This document shows, in pieces, positions 1-7,849 of a DNA stretch of 64,000 nucleotides. The notes under the pieces are model-generated. The model was not told where the DNA came from. It saw only the letters and a list, made by a program, of their open reading frames with translations, and ran no database searches. Position 1 is the stretch's first letter. Each line of letters starts with the position of its first letter. The stretch is from Streptomyces sp. NBC_00683 (GTDB lineage Bacteria; Actinomycetota; Actinomycetes; Streptomycetales; Streptomycetaceae): positions 1,054,001-1,118,000 of the forward strand of contig NZ_CP109013.1 in NCBI RefSeq assembly GCF_036226745.1. Direction: 5' to 3'. Made by a program: the position numbers and the translations under genes.

Positions 1-2
1 AC

Positions 3-149
3 GATCTGACGATCTCTCCTTATAATCACAAACAGGAACAAATCAACCTGGAGCGTCTCTCAGAGGCCGTCGAAAACCTTCGGGTGGAACAGCGTAAGCG
101 CGAACAGCAACTGGAGCAGCCTCATCAAGGGCAGAACGAGGTCATCTGA
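3..149 (+). CDS. C-terminal fragment of a coiled-coil protein, unknown function
   Basis: This is an open frame entering from the left edge and ending at TGA; the start lies outside the window. The 48 visible codons read ...NHKQEQINLERLSEAVENLRV... and continue with a Gln/Glu/Arg-rich helix (VEQRKREQQLEQ), which looks like a genuine coiled-coil C-terminus. Base composition and codon use (AAT, AAA, CAA, GAA, TAT) are clearly less GC-biased than every gene downstream, suggesting recently acquired DNA. Function cannot be assigned from the fragment. Confidence 0.5.
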   Translation, partial: DLTISPYNHKQEQINLERLSEAVENLRVEQRKREQQLEQPHQGQNEVI

Positions 150-352
150 ACGACCAGGCAGCGCTATGCGGCTACTACGAAGACACCAACGCCGTAGCCC
201 CTCGCCACGTCTACGTGCGCCCGTCGCCTGGTGTGCCTACATCCACACGTCTGCTCACATCGCCGCCGAGGTCGGGACACCCGTCGGTGGCGCCCACGTG
301 TCTCCACTTCCCACACGTGAGCGCCTCCACTATCTAGCTTTAACGGCGGCCG
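150..352. other. Intergenic region without a supported gene
   Basis: This is the stretch between the left-edge partial gene and the stop of the oxidoreductase. A short open frame beginning CTG AAC GAC CAG just after the stop of the partial gene continues for about 60 codons in the +2 frame, but it has no ATG/GTG start or ribosome binding site. It could be frameshifted remnant sequence. I see no convincing terminator or promoter. Confidence 0.3.
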
Positions 353-1792
353 CTACCCGCGAAACGTCTCCAGCAGGCGCAGCCAGATCTCGCTGATCGT
401 CGGGTAGGCGGGGACCGCGTGCCACAGCCGGTCGATGGGAACCTCGCCGGCGACGGCGATCGTCGCGGAGTGCAGGAGTTCGCCGATGCCCGGTCCGACG
501 AAGGTGACTCCGAGCAGGATCTCGCGGTCCAGATCGACGACCATCCTCGCGCGGCCCTTGTACCCCTTGGCGTAGAGGCCCGACCCGGCGACCGCGGCCA
601 GGTCGTGGTCGACGGCCCGTACCCGGTGGCCGGCCGCTTCCGCCTCCGCGAGGGTGAGGCCGACCGAGGAGGCCTCCGGGTCGGTGAAGACGACCTGGGG
701 TACCGCGGCGTGGTCGGCGGTGGCCGCGTGCGCACCCCACCGGTCCGTCTCCAGGAGCGGTGTCTTCTGGGCGCGGGCCGCGATCGCGGCTCCCGCGATA
801 CGGGCCTGGTACTTGCCCTGGTGCGTCAGCAGCGCCCGGTGGTTGACGTCGCCGACCGCGTACAGCCAGTCGCTGCCCTCGACCAGGCAGCTGTCGTCCA
901 CGGCGAGCCAGGAGCCGGGCTTCAGTCCCACCGTGTCCAGGCCGAGGTCATCGGTGCGCGGGGCCCGGCCGGTGGCGAAGAGGATCTCATCGGTCTCCAG
1001 TTGTTCCCCGCTGTCCAGTTCGACGGTCACGGGGCCGTCCTTGCCCGCCCTCCGCGCGACGGTGGCCGACACTCCGGTGAGGATCCGGACGCCTGCTTCG
1101 GTCAGCGCCTCGGCGACCAGTTCACCCGCGAACGGCTCCATCTTGGGGAGCAGCCTCCGGCCGCGGATCAGCATCGTCACCTGGGAGCCGAGCCCCTGCC
1201 AGACGGTGGCCATCTCGACGCCGACCACTCCGCCTCCGACGACGACGAGGCGGCCGGGCACCTCTTTGGCGCTGGTCGCCTCGCGGCTGGTCCAGGGGCG
1301 GACGTCCGCGATGCCGGGAAGCGCGGGAACGACGGCCCTGCTGCCGGTGCAGACGGCGACGGCGCGCCGGGCGGTGAGCTGCTTCCGCGTACCGTCCGGG
1401 GCGGTCACGGAAACGGTCCGGGTTCCGGTCAGCCGGCCCTTGCCCCGGTAGATGTCCGCGCCGATGCCCTCCAGCCACGCGACCTGGCCGTCGTCCTTCC
1501 AGTGGGAGGTCATCCCGTCACGGTGGGCAAGGACGGCGTCCGCGTCGAGGGGACCCTCCGCAGCGGCGCTCAGGCCCGGGACGCGGCGCGCGTCGGCGCG
1601 GGCGACGACCGGGCGGAGCAGCGCCTTGCTCGGCATGCAGGCCCAGTAGGAACATTCACCGCCGATGAGCTCCGACTCGACAACGGCCGTGCTCAGTCCG
1701 GCGGCCCGGGTGCGGTCGGCCACGTTCTCCCCCACGGGACCGGCCCCGATCACCACGACGTCGTACTCCGTGTTCTCCCCAGCATCAGTCAT
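353..1792 (-). CDS. FAD/NAD(P)-dependent pyridine nucleotide-disulfide oxidoreductase
   Basis: The 479-aa protein belongs to the lipoamide dehydrogenase / mercuric reductase-like flavoprotein family. An N-terminal FAD motif (VVVIGAGPVGE, about 13-22) is followed by the redox-active pair C47/C52 in GGECSYWACMPSK, a second Rossmann motif (VVVGGGVVGVEMA, about 180), an ATGRAPRTD segment and a C-terminal dimerisation domain. The His of the classical His-Glu pair near the C-terminus (HPTxSE in lipoamide dehydrogenase) is Tyr here (AYPTISE), so the thiol substrate may differ. The start chosen is MTDAGEN, which puts the dinucleotide fold at the usual distance; the frame extends upstream without homology. 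It is divergent from the thioredoxin gene, which suggests a thiol-redox role, though the substrate is unknown. Confidence 0.85.
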   Translation of the reverse strand: MTDAGENTEYDVVVIGAGPVGENVADRTRAAGLSTAVVESELIGGECSYWACMPSKALLRPVVARADARRVPGLSAAAEGPLDADAVLAHRDGMTSHWKDDGQVAWLEGIGADIYRGKGRLTGTRTVSVTAPDGTRKQLTARRAVAVCTGSRAVVPALPGIADVRPWTSREATSAKEVPGRLVVVGGGVVGVEMATVWQGLGSQVTMLIRGRRLLPKMEPFAGELVAEALTEAGVRILTGVSATVARRAGKDGPVTVELDSGEQLETDEILFATGRAPRTDDLGLDTVGLKPGSWLAVDDSCLVEGSDWLYAVGDVNHRALLTHQGKYQARIAGAAIAARAQKTPLLETDRWGAHAATADHAAVPQVVFTDPEASSVGLTLAEAEAAGHRVRAVDHDLAAVAGSGLYAKGYKGRARMVVDLDREILLGVTFVGPGIGELLHSATIAVAGEVPIDRLWHAVPAYPTISEIWLRLLETFRG

Positions 1793-1838
1793 GAGGACAG
1801 TCTGGTCGTGGGTGTGCGCCGCTGCCACATGGGCAGGC

Positions 1839-1864
1839 GGAATAGGGAAAGCGACGTCACCGTT
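1839..1864 (+). promoter_or_regulatory. SigR-type promoter of the thioredoxin gene
   Basis: GGAAT, 18 nt, GTT matches exactly the thiol-oxidative-stress SigR consensus known from Streptomyces. It points at the thioredoxin gene, with the start codon 44 nt downstream. Thioredoxin genes are established SigR targets, so disulfide stress induction is expected. Confidence 0.75.
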
Positions 1865-1907
1865 GTGCCGGACAGGTCCGAACGGGCAGAGGAAGAGGTA
1901 GCAGAGT

Positions 1908-2288
1908 ATGAGCACCGTAGAGCTCACCAAGGAAAACTTCGATCAGGTCGTGACCGACAACGACTTTCTACTGATCGACTTCTGGGCTTCCTGGTGCGGT
2001 CCGTGCAAGCAGTTCGCGCCGGTCTACGACTCGGCGTCCGAGCGCCACCCCGACCTGGTCTTCGCCAAGGTCGACACGGAGGCGCAGCAGGAACTGGCGG
2101 CGGCCTTCGAGATCCGGTCCATCCCCACTCTGATGATCGTCCGGGACAACGTGGCGGTCTTCTCCCAGCCCGGAGCACTCCCCGAGGCCGCCCTCGAGGA
2201 CGTCATCGGGCAGGCGCGGAAGCTCGACATGGACGAAGTACGCAAGTCCGTCGAGGAGCAGAAGCAGGCTCAGCAGGAGCAGCCGTAG
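1908..2288 (+). CDS. trxA: Thioredoxin
   Basis: The 126-aa cytoplasmic thioredoxin reduces protein disulfides. It has the canonical active site WCGPC (C30/C33), the cis-proline segment RSIPTLM and the full beta-alpha thioredoxin fold. A charged C-terminal extension (DEVRKSVEEQKQAQQEQ) makes it slightly longer than the usual 105-110 aa. It is transcribed from a consensus SigR promoter just upstream and is divergent from a disulfide oxidoreductase. A strong hairpin terminator follows the stop. From memory it corresponds to trxC (SCO0885) of S. coelicolor. Confidence 0.93.
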   Translation: MSTVELTKENFDQVVTDNDFLLIDFWASWCGPCKQFAPVYDSASERHPDLVFAKVDTEAQQELAAAFEIRSIPTLMIVRDNVAVFSQPGALPEAALEDVIGQARKLDMDEVRKSVEEQKQAQQEQP

Positions 2289-2313
2289 TCCCTGCGGCCC
2301 TGCGGCAGACGTG

Positions 2314-2346
2314 GTGAGGGCCCGGCCGGTACGGCCGGGCCCTCAC
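2314..2346. terminator. Bidirectional terminator between trxA and the convergent gene
   Basis: Perfect 14-bp inverted repeat GTGAGGGCCCGGCC / GGCCGGGCCCTCAC with a 5-nt loop (GGTAC), placed between two convergent stop codons. Confidence 0.8.
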
Positions 2347-2358
2347 GTACGGGCGGGC

Positions 2359-2727
2359 TCAGCGGTCCCCCGTCTCCTCCGTGGGTTCGGCGGTTCGCTC
2401 CCCCGCCTCGGACTCCCCCGCCTCGGACTCCCCGGCGGGTTCCGTCGCCGTCCCGGCCTCCCCCGTCCCGCCCCTGCGCTCCGCGATCCGGACCGTGAGG
2501 CCGTAGTCCAGCTCCGCCCCGTCCACCAGCAAGGCCTCCACGGTGTGCGTCGCCGGGTCGATGTCCGCCTCCATGCCGTCCCCCGCGTAGCGCGGGTACC
2601 CCGACGCCCCCGTGTCCCCCGTGGCCGCCACGACCGCGGAGCGAATGGCGGCGCCGGGCGTGGGGGCGCCGGCGGACTCCTTGAATTCCGGGACCAGCAG
2701 GATCTCGTAGCTCTGCGGATGGCTCAT
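2359..2727 (-). CDS. Hypothetical protein, acidic C-terminus
   Basis: A 122-aa protein beginning MSHPQSYEILLVPEF. I do not recognise a family. The N-terminal two thirds (about 1-90) looks globular, with the strands YEILLVPEF, HTVEALLVDGAEL and GLTVRIAER. The C-terminus is disordered and acidic and contains a short tandem repeat (GESEAGESEAGE) encoded by a 15-bp DNA repeat. The start was chosen because a TAGCGT -10 box sits 7 nt before the ATG, typical of leaderless Streptomyces transcripts; the frame extends 12 codons upstream without support. Confidence 0.65.
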   Translation of the reverse strand: MSHPQSYEILLVPEFKESAGAPTPGAAIRSAVVAATGDTGASGYPRYAGDGMEADIDPATHTVEALLVDGAELDYGLTVRIAERRGGTGEAGTATEPAGESEAGESEAGERTAEPTEETGDR

Positions 2728-2734
2728 GCCGAAG

Positions 2735-2740
2735 ACGCTA
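2735..2740 (-). promoter_or_regulatory. -10 box of a probably leaderless transcript
   Basis: TAGCGT on the minus strand, 7 nt upstream of the ATG, with no Shine-Dalgarno sequence between them. The same arrangement occurs at sdhC in this window. Confidence 0.45.
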
Positions 2741-2787
2741 GACATCCGCCGTCGGCTGCGCACGTCGTGACACCCCTCACGGCCCGT

Positions 2788-3816
2788 TCAGCTGGACTCG
2801 CGTGGCACGGAGCGGGCCCGCAGCAGGTCGTGTCGCTCGGGCGCACCGCTGGGGTGCTGGACCAGGCGGTCGATCATCTCCGCGAGCGGCTGTGCCGTCG
2901 CCAGTTCCATCCTGACGCTGCTGAGACGGGGCCGCAGGAGCCTGCCGAGCATCAGGTCGTCGGCACCGATGACGGCCGTCTCCGCGGGCACCTGGACGCC
3001 GGCGTCCTGCAACGCCCTCATCAGGAGCATGGCGTATTCGTCGTTGTACGCGAAGACGGCGTCCAGGCCCAGTGTCCGCCACCGGCCGGCCAGCTCCCCG
3101 GCCGACTCCTCCTCGTACCGCAACGGCAGCGGCTGGATCCGGGCATCGGTCCCGGACTCCTCCACCGCACGGAGCGCGCCGGCCAGCCGTGGTTCGGAGA
3201 ACACCGCGAGACCGGGGTCCTGGGGCATGACCACCCCGATCCGGCGGCGGCCGCGGGACAGCAGGTGCGTGGCCGCGCAGCTGCCGACCTGGCGCTGGTC
3301 CATGACGAGCGCGTGTGCGCCGTCCACGGGCTCCGGTCCGAGCGTGATCACCGCCTTGGCCCCGGAGCGGGTGAGCACCCCTATGCCCTGCGGGGTGAGG
3401 GTGATGCCGCCCGGCGAGACGACCGCGACGGGGCGGAGCTCCGCCCACGCCCTGACCGCCTCGTCGGCGTCGAGGCCGACGCTGCCGTACTGCACGACGG
3501 TGTAGTCGAGACGGCGCAGATCTGTCTGGAGATCCTGGTGGAAGCGCTGGTGGAGTGGTCCGGCAGGCACGTGCGTGGCGGCCAGCAGCACCATCCTGGT
3601 GTGTCCGGCGCGCAGGCTGCGGGCAGCCGCGTGCGGGACGTAGCCGAGGTCGGAGGCCGCTTCCCTGACCCGTCGTCGGGTGGGTTCGCTGATCCGTACG
3701 GTCGAGTTGTTGTTCAGTACGTAGGACACGGTGGCCCGGGAGACTCCGGCGAGGCGCGCCACGTCGGCGCTGGTCGGTACGGAGATGTCGGCGGGCTGCT
3801 CGGGTAACTGGCTCAT
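2788..3816 (-). CDS. LacI family transcriptional regulator
   Basis: A 342-aa repressor-type protein. The N-terminal LacI helix-turn-helix (SADVARLAGVSRATVSYVLN, about 17-36) is followed by a periplasmic-binding-like effector domain (roughly 70-335). Start MSQLPEQPAD gives normal LacI spacing; the frame runs upstream without homology. It lies 83 bp downstream of, and co-directional with, the GH18 gene, so it may respond to a carbohydrate released by that enzyme, but no palindromic operator was seen nearby. Effector unknown. Confidence 0.88.
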   Translation of the reverse strand: MSQLPEQPADISVPTSADVARLAGVSRATVSYVLNNNSTVRISEPTRRRVREAASDLGYVPHAAARSLRAGHTRMVLLAATHVPAGPLHQRFHQDLQTDLRRLDYTVVQYGSVGLDADEAVRAWAELRPVAVVSPGGITLTPQGIGVLTRSGAKAVITLGPEPVDGAHALVMDQRQVGSCAATHLLSRGRRRIGVVMPQDPGLAVFSEPRLAGALRAVEESGTDARIQPLPLRYEEESAGELAGRWRTLGLDAVFAYNDEYAMLLMRALQDAGVQVPAETAVIGADDLMLGRLLRPRLSSVRMELATAQPLAEMIDRLVQHPSGAPERHDLLRARSVPRESS

Positions 3817-3899
3817 GGCGTCGGGCAGTCTTCCAGACCCGCCGGTCCGGCCCGTGGCCCGGGGGCACCGGGGCCGCGGGCCGGACGGGGCTGCCGGGT

Positions 3900-5018
3900 T
3901 CACCCGCCGGCGAGTACCGGCCAGAGCTCGGGGTCCTCGAAATTGAGTGCCCACAGCACGGTGTTGGTGACGCCGTGCCTGCGCAGCACCGGCAGATGCG
4001 TGGCGACGCCGCGGGCGTCCTGGTACCAGACCTCACGGAGTTCCGTGCCGTCGTCGTAGGTGAAGTACGGCGTTCCGGAGACCTCGTCGAGCCGGTAGGG
4101 CGCGCCCTGTTCCTTGCGCAGCGCCTCGGCCTCCTTCCAGGTGACGTGCTTCGTCGCGGACGTGCTGTCGCTGTCCGCGGGCCAGTCCCAGCCGTAGGCG
4201 GGGAGCCCCATCTCGAGCTTGGCCGCCGGGACGAGGGCGGTGGCGCGGGTGAGGATGTCCTCGTACCAGCGTGTGTCGGCGAGCGGGCCGGGGTCGCCGC
4301 CCGACCAGTGGAGGTTGTAGCCCATGATCCTGATCCGGTCGGCGACGCGGCCGAGGGCCGCGTAGTCCCAGATGCGGCCGGTGGTCGCGGTCTTGGGGAA
4401 CACGGTGATCACACACTGCTTGCCCATGCCCTGGAGCCGCCGGCAGAGATCGGTCGCCAGCGCGGTGAACCCGTCGCGTACGGCGGCGTACGTGGCGTCG
4501 CCCGTGGCGGCGATGGATTCGTAGTCCAGGTCGAGGCCGTCGTAGTCACGGGTGGCGACGGTGCGCATCAGCGCGTCGGCGTGCTCGGTGCGCCGGGCGG
4601 GGCTGGTGAGGATCGCCGCGAGGGCTCCGGACTCCATCGTCTCCATGACCGTGGGGACGACCTTCGCTCCTGCGCGGTGCAGTCCGTCGATGATGCGTCG
4701 TTCGCCCGCGCCGGGGTGTGCGTCGATCCGGCCGGCCGACACCGCCTGGTACCAGAACGGGCTGACCGTGTGCAGTTGGTCGGCGTGGAGGAGGGCGTCC
4801 TGGTACGCGCCTTCCTGGTCCCAGTAGGGCAGCCATGCCGACACCGTACGGGGAAGCGCTGTCGAGGGGCCGCCTGACGGCCCCTCGGCCGTGGCGGGTG
4901 GCGGATCGGGGACCGGGGCTGACGCCGTGGCAGATGCCGTGGGCAGCAACGTCGCTGCGAGGAGCCCGGCGACCGCGACGGCGCGGGCCAGGTGTGCGGT
5001 GAGGGCGGGGGTGATCAT
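3900..5018 (-). CDS. Secreted glycoside hydrolase family 18 protein
   Basis: A 372-aa secreted protein with an N-terminal signal peptide (hydrophobic about 10-30, Ala-rich cleavage region), a Pro/Gly linker, then a GH18 TIM barrel. The GH18 signature DGxDxDxE is present as DGLDLDYE (D160-E167), with E167 the expected catalytic acid. A beta-strand ending in NLHWSG and a late motif DARGVATHLPVLRRHGV fit the YaaH/spore-cortex or chitinase-like branch. Probable substrates are chitin-type or peptidoglycan GlcNAc polymers. The start at MITPALTAHL places the signal peptide at the N-terminus. A LacI regulator follows. Confidence 0.85.
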   Translation of the reverse strand: MITPALTAHLARAVAVAGLLAATLLPTASATASAPVPDPPPATAEGPSGGPSTALPRTVSAWLPYWDQEGAYQDALLHADQLHTVSPFWYQAVSAGRIDAHPGAGERRIIDGLHRAGAKVVPTVMETMESGALAAILTSPARRTEHADALMRTVATRDYDGLDLDYESIAATGDATYAAVRDGFTALATDLCRRLQGMGKQCVITVFPKTATTGRIWDYAALGRVADRIRIMGYNLHWSGGDPGPLADTRWYEDILTRATALVPAAKLEMGLPAYGWDWPADSDSTSATKHVTWKEAEALRKEQGAPYRLDEVSGTPYFTYDDGTELREVWYQDARGVATHLPVLRRHGVTNTVLWALNFEDPELWPVLAGG

Positions 5019-5089
5019 GAGGTCGAGCCTGAACCCCGTTTCACGGACCCGCTCCACGGATTGGGCCGTCCAGGTTCTACGGTGTTGCG

Positions 5090-5557
5090 ATGACGTTCCA
5101 GCACACCAACTACAGCAGTGACAGTTCCTCCGACTTCCCCGGACGCAGCGGCCCGGCCGCCACGGCAGAGGCCGACCCCCGTGACGTGGGACCGGTCCGC
5201 ACCTCGTACGCGCCGAACCGCGACGGCGATCCCGACCCGGGAGAGATCGTCTGGACGTGGGTGCCGTTCGAGGAGAACGACGGGCGGGGCAAGGACCGGC
5301 CGGTCCTGGTCGTGGCCCGGGAGCAGGAGGGCACGCTGCTCGCCGTACAGCTGTCCAGCAAGCAGCACGACAGGGACCACGAGTGGGTCGCCCTGGGCGC
5401 CGGACCGTGGGACAGCTCGGGGCGGCCGTCCTGGGTCGATCTGGACCGGGTGCTGAGGGTCGACGAGGACGGCATGCGCCGTGAGGCCTGTGCTCTGGAC
5501 CGGGACAGGTTCGATCTGGTCGTGGTGCGGCTGCGGGAGCGCTACGGCTGGAGCTGA
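5090..5557 (+). CDS. PemK/MazF-family toxin-like protein, solitary
   Basis: A 155-aa protein. A low-complexity N-terminus (1-45) precedes a MazF/PemK-like SH3 barrel: GEIVWTWVPFEENDGRGKDRPVLVV resembles the G-x-V/I-W ... K-x-RPVLVV signature of the family, followed by strands for LLAVQLSSK and the region of PSWVDLDRVLRV. MazF proteins are endoribonucleases usually paired with a small upstream antitoxin; none is seen here, and a TACGGT box 6 nt before the ATG suggests a leaderless monocistronic transcript. It may be a housekeeping or retired toxin. The last 16 bases overlap the convergent PARG gene. Confidence 0.7.
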   Translation: MTFQHTNYSSDSSSDFPGRSGPAATAEADPRDVGPVRTSYAPNRDGDPDPGEIVWTWVPFEENDGRGKDRPVLVVAREQEGTLLAVQLSSKQHDRDHEWVALGAGPWDSSGRPSWVDLDRVLRVDEDGMRREACALDRDRFDLVVVRLRERYGWS

Positions 5558-6378
5558 CCGGCGAACACCCGGGTGAAGGCCGCCCGGACCTGGGATTCGG
5601 GACTGCGGTCCAGGATGCCGAAGACGATCTGTTCGAAGTGGCCCGCGAACCGTCCGCCGTCGGCGAGAAGGGTGCGGAAGGCGCCCGCCACCTCGGCCGG
5701 GTCGTTCTGGAAGACCCCGCACCCCCAGGCGCCGAGGACCAGCCTGCGGTAGCCGCGGACGGCGGCCACTTCGAGGACCCGTTCGGCGCGGCTCGCGAGC
5801 GCGGCCGGGATGCGGTGGGCCTCCGCGGGAGTCTGCCTGCGGATCACTCCGGCGTTGGGTGCGGGTGAGGTCAGGAAGCCCACGGTGTACGGGGTGTCGA
5901 GGAGCCTCCCCCGGTCGTCGCGGAAGACCGGTACCCCCGGTGAGTGAATGACCCGGTCGGTGTAGAAGGCGCTGCGTTCCTCGCGGTGGTGGGCGTAGTA
6001 CTCGGGGGCGCGCAGCAGCGTGGAATGGAGCGCGGAGCCACGGCACAGGGCTTCCTCCTGGGCCTGCGCCCCGTTCAGGTAGCCGCCTCCCGGATTGCGG
6101 GCGGAGGCGTAGTTCAGGACGGCGACCCTGGCCGTCGATCCGGCGGTCATCCGGTGCGCCGCCTGCAGACTGCTCTCGTCGGTGACCTCGAAGGACGGGG
6201 TGCGGTCGGTGTCCAGGACGGCGACCGGTACCGGCTCCGGGCCGTACAGCCTGGTGCCGGACAGCGCGGCCGTCAGGGCACGCTCGATGCTGACCTCGCG
6301 CCCGTCGGGCGCGCGGTAGCGACCGGCCGTGACAATGGCCTCGGTATCTCGCGCGATGCCGCGCAGTCGTGCGCTCAT
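5542..6378 (-). CDS. TIGR02452 family protein, microbial-type PARG catalytic domain
   Basis: A 278-aa protein with the poly(ADP-ribose) glycohydrolase signature: a GGG loop (97-99, in NPGGGYLNGAQ) followed by QEE (107-109), the second Glu being the expected catalytic residue. GAWGCGVFQNDP (C-terminal third) matches the macrodomain-like phosphate loop of the family. It would remove ADP-ribose from modified proteins or DNA in the cytoplasm. Start MSARLRGIARDT was chosen because upstream residues do not fit the family. It ends inside the tail of the convergent MazF-like gene and is divergent from egtA. Confidence 0.82.
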   Translation of the reverse strand: MSARLRGIARDTEAIVTAGRYRAPDGREVSIERALTAALSGTRLYGPEPVPVAVLDTDRTPSFEVTDESSLQAAHRMTAGSTARVAVLNYASARNPGGGYLNGAQAQEEALCRGSALHSTLLRAPEYYAHHREERSAFYTDRVIHSPGVPVFRDDRGRLLDTPYTVGFLTSPAPNAGVIRRQTPAEAHRIPAALASRAERVLEVAAVRGYRRLVLGAWGCGVFQNDPAEVAGAFRTLLADGGRFAGHFEQIVFGILDRSPESQVRAAFTRVFAGQLQP

Positions 6379-6526
6379 GGGCGCGCCCCCGTGTGGTGCA
6401 TACGGGGCATGCTGGACGCCGGGGCGGCATGGACGCAACCGGTTTTCCGTCCCACAGGGGCACCCTTGTGCGAACTCTCGGTAAGGGTTTGGGTGGTAGG
6501 GAAGCACCCCAAAAAGGAGGCCCAGC

Positions 6527-7849
6527 ATGCCCCCGGACACACCCGGCGATCACAGTTCGCCCGTCGACGCGGAGCTCCTCGGCGAGGACGAGGCGGAGGA
6601 TCTGCTGCGCGGCATATGTTTCAAGACGGGACCGCCCCGGACGGTCGGCGTGGAACTCGAATGGCTCATTCACGACCTTGAGAATCCCGAAGTCCCCGTC
6701 TCCCACGACCGGCTCGCCGCCGCCGCGGAAGCCGTGCGCGGCACTCCGCTCGACGCGGCCCTGACCTTCGAACCGGGCGGTCAGCTGGAGCTCAGCTCGC
6801 AGCCCGCCGCCTCCCTCATGGCGTGCGTCGACCGGACCGCCGCCGACATGAGGAGCGTGCGCGACACCCTCGGCCGGGCCGGCCTCGCACCGGTAGGACT
6901 CGGCGTGGATCCGTGGCACCCGCCCCGCCGCCTGTTGCAGGAGCCCCGTTACGCGGCCATGGAGACCGCCCTCGACCGGTCCGGGACCGCCGGTCGCGCC
7001 ATGATGTGCACGTCCGCGTCCATCCAGGTCTGCCTGGACGCCGGTGAGGAGGAGCCGGGACCGCTGGGCTACGGGCGGCGCTGGCAGCTCGGGCACCTGC
7101 TGGGCGCGGTCCTCGTCGCGGCCTTCGCCAATTCGCCGTTCCGGGAGGGGCGGCGTTCGGGCTGGCGCTCGACACGGCAGTCGCTGTGGGCCGACCTCGA
7201 TCCGGCGCGGACGCTGGCGCCGAGCAGCCGCCTCGCGCCCCGCGACGCCTGGGCGGCGCACGCCCTGGACACGCCGGTGCTGTGTATCCGCAACGGCGAG
7301 GCGCCGTGGGCCGTACCGGACGGGCTGACGCTCAGGGACTGGATCCGGGGTGGCGGACCACGGCCTCCGGTGCGCGCCGACCTCGATTACCACATCACGA
7401 CGCTCTTCCCCCCGGTACGCCCGCGCGGGCACCTGGAGCTGCGCATGATCGACGCCCAGTCCGGCACCGACGGCTGGCTGGTGCCGCTGGCCGTGACGAC
7501 CGCCATGTTCGACGACCCGGAGGCAGCCGAAACCGTGTACCGCACCGTCAAGCCCCTGGCCGAGACAGCCGGCCCGCTGGCCGCACCCCGCAACCCCCTC
7601 TGGACAGCCGCCGCCCGTGACGGGCTGAGCGATCCGGAACTGGCCTCGGCGGCCGCCGCCTGCTTCGCGGCCGCACTGGAGGCGCTGCCCAGGATCGGGG
7701 CGAGCGACCACGTGCAGAACACCGTCGCGGCCTTCCACGACCGCTACGTGGCCCGGGGCCGATGTCCGGCCGACGATCTGCTCGCCCCAGCGGCAGCGGG
7801 GTCCGGTGACGGATCCGCCCCGCGGCACGGAAGGGGCACGGCCCGATGA
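6527..7849 (+). CDS. egtA: Glutamate-cysteine ligase, ergothioneine pathway
   Basis: The 440-aa GCS2-family ATP-dependent ligase makes gamma-glutamylcysteine, the sulfur donor for EgtB. The family start VGVELEWLIHD, the substrate-binding LTFEPGGQLELSSQP and a late HLELRMIDAQ motif are all present. An excellent Shine-Dalgarno AAAGGAGG lies 8 nt before the ATG. It is the first gene of egtABCD; its stop overlaps the egtB start (ATGA). It is divergent from the PARG gene, so the 148-bp gap holds both promoters. Confidence 0.9.
   Translation: MPPDTPGDHSSPVDAELLGEDEAEDLLRGICFKTGPPRTVGVELEWLIHDLENPEVPVSHDRLAAAAEAVRGTPLDAALTFEPGGQLELSSQPAASLMACVDRTAADMRSVRDTLGRAGLAPVGLGVDPWHPPRRLLQEPRYAAMETALDRSGTAGRAMMCTSASIQVCLDAGEEEPGPLGYGRRWQLGHLLGAVLVAAFANSPFREGRRSGWRSTRQSLWADLDPARTLAPSSRLAPRDAWAAHALDTPVLCIRNGEAPWAVPDGLTLRDWIRGGGPRPPVRADLDYHITTLFPPVRPRGHLELRMIDAQSGTDGWLVPLAVTTAMFDDPEAAETVYRTVKPLAETAGPLAAPRNPLWTAAARDGLSDPELASAAAACFAAALEALPRIGASDHVQNTVAAFHDRYVARGRCPADDLLAPAAAGSGDGSAPRHGRGTAR

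Noticed and set aside
166..396. 76-codon plus-strand frame near the left edge
   Set aside because: Arg/Pro/Ser-rich with no ribosome site, overlapping the oxidoreductase end.
5015..7828. 937-codon minus-strand open frame across MazF-like, PARG and egtA genes
   Set aside because: Overlaps three well supported genes in other frames and has no recognisable motif.
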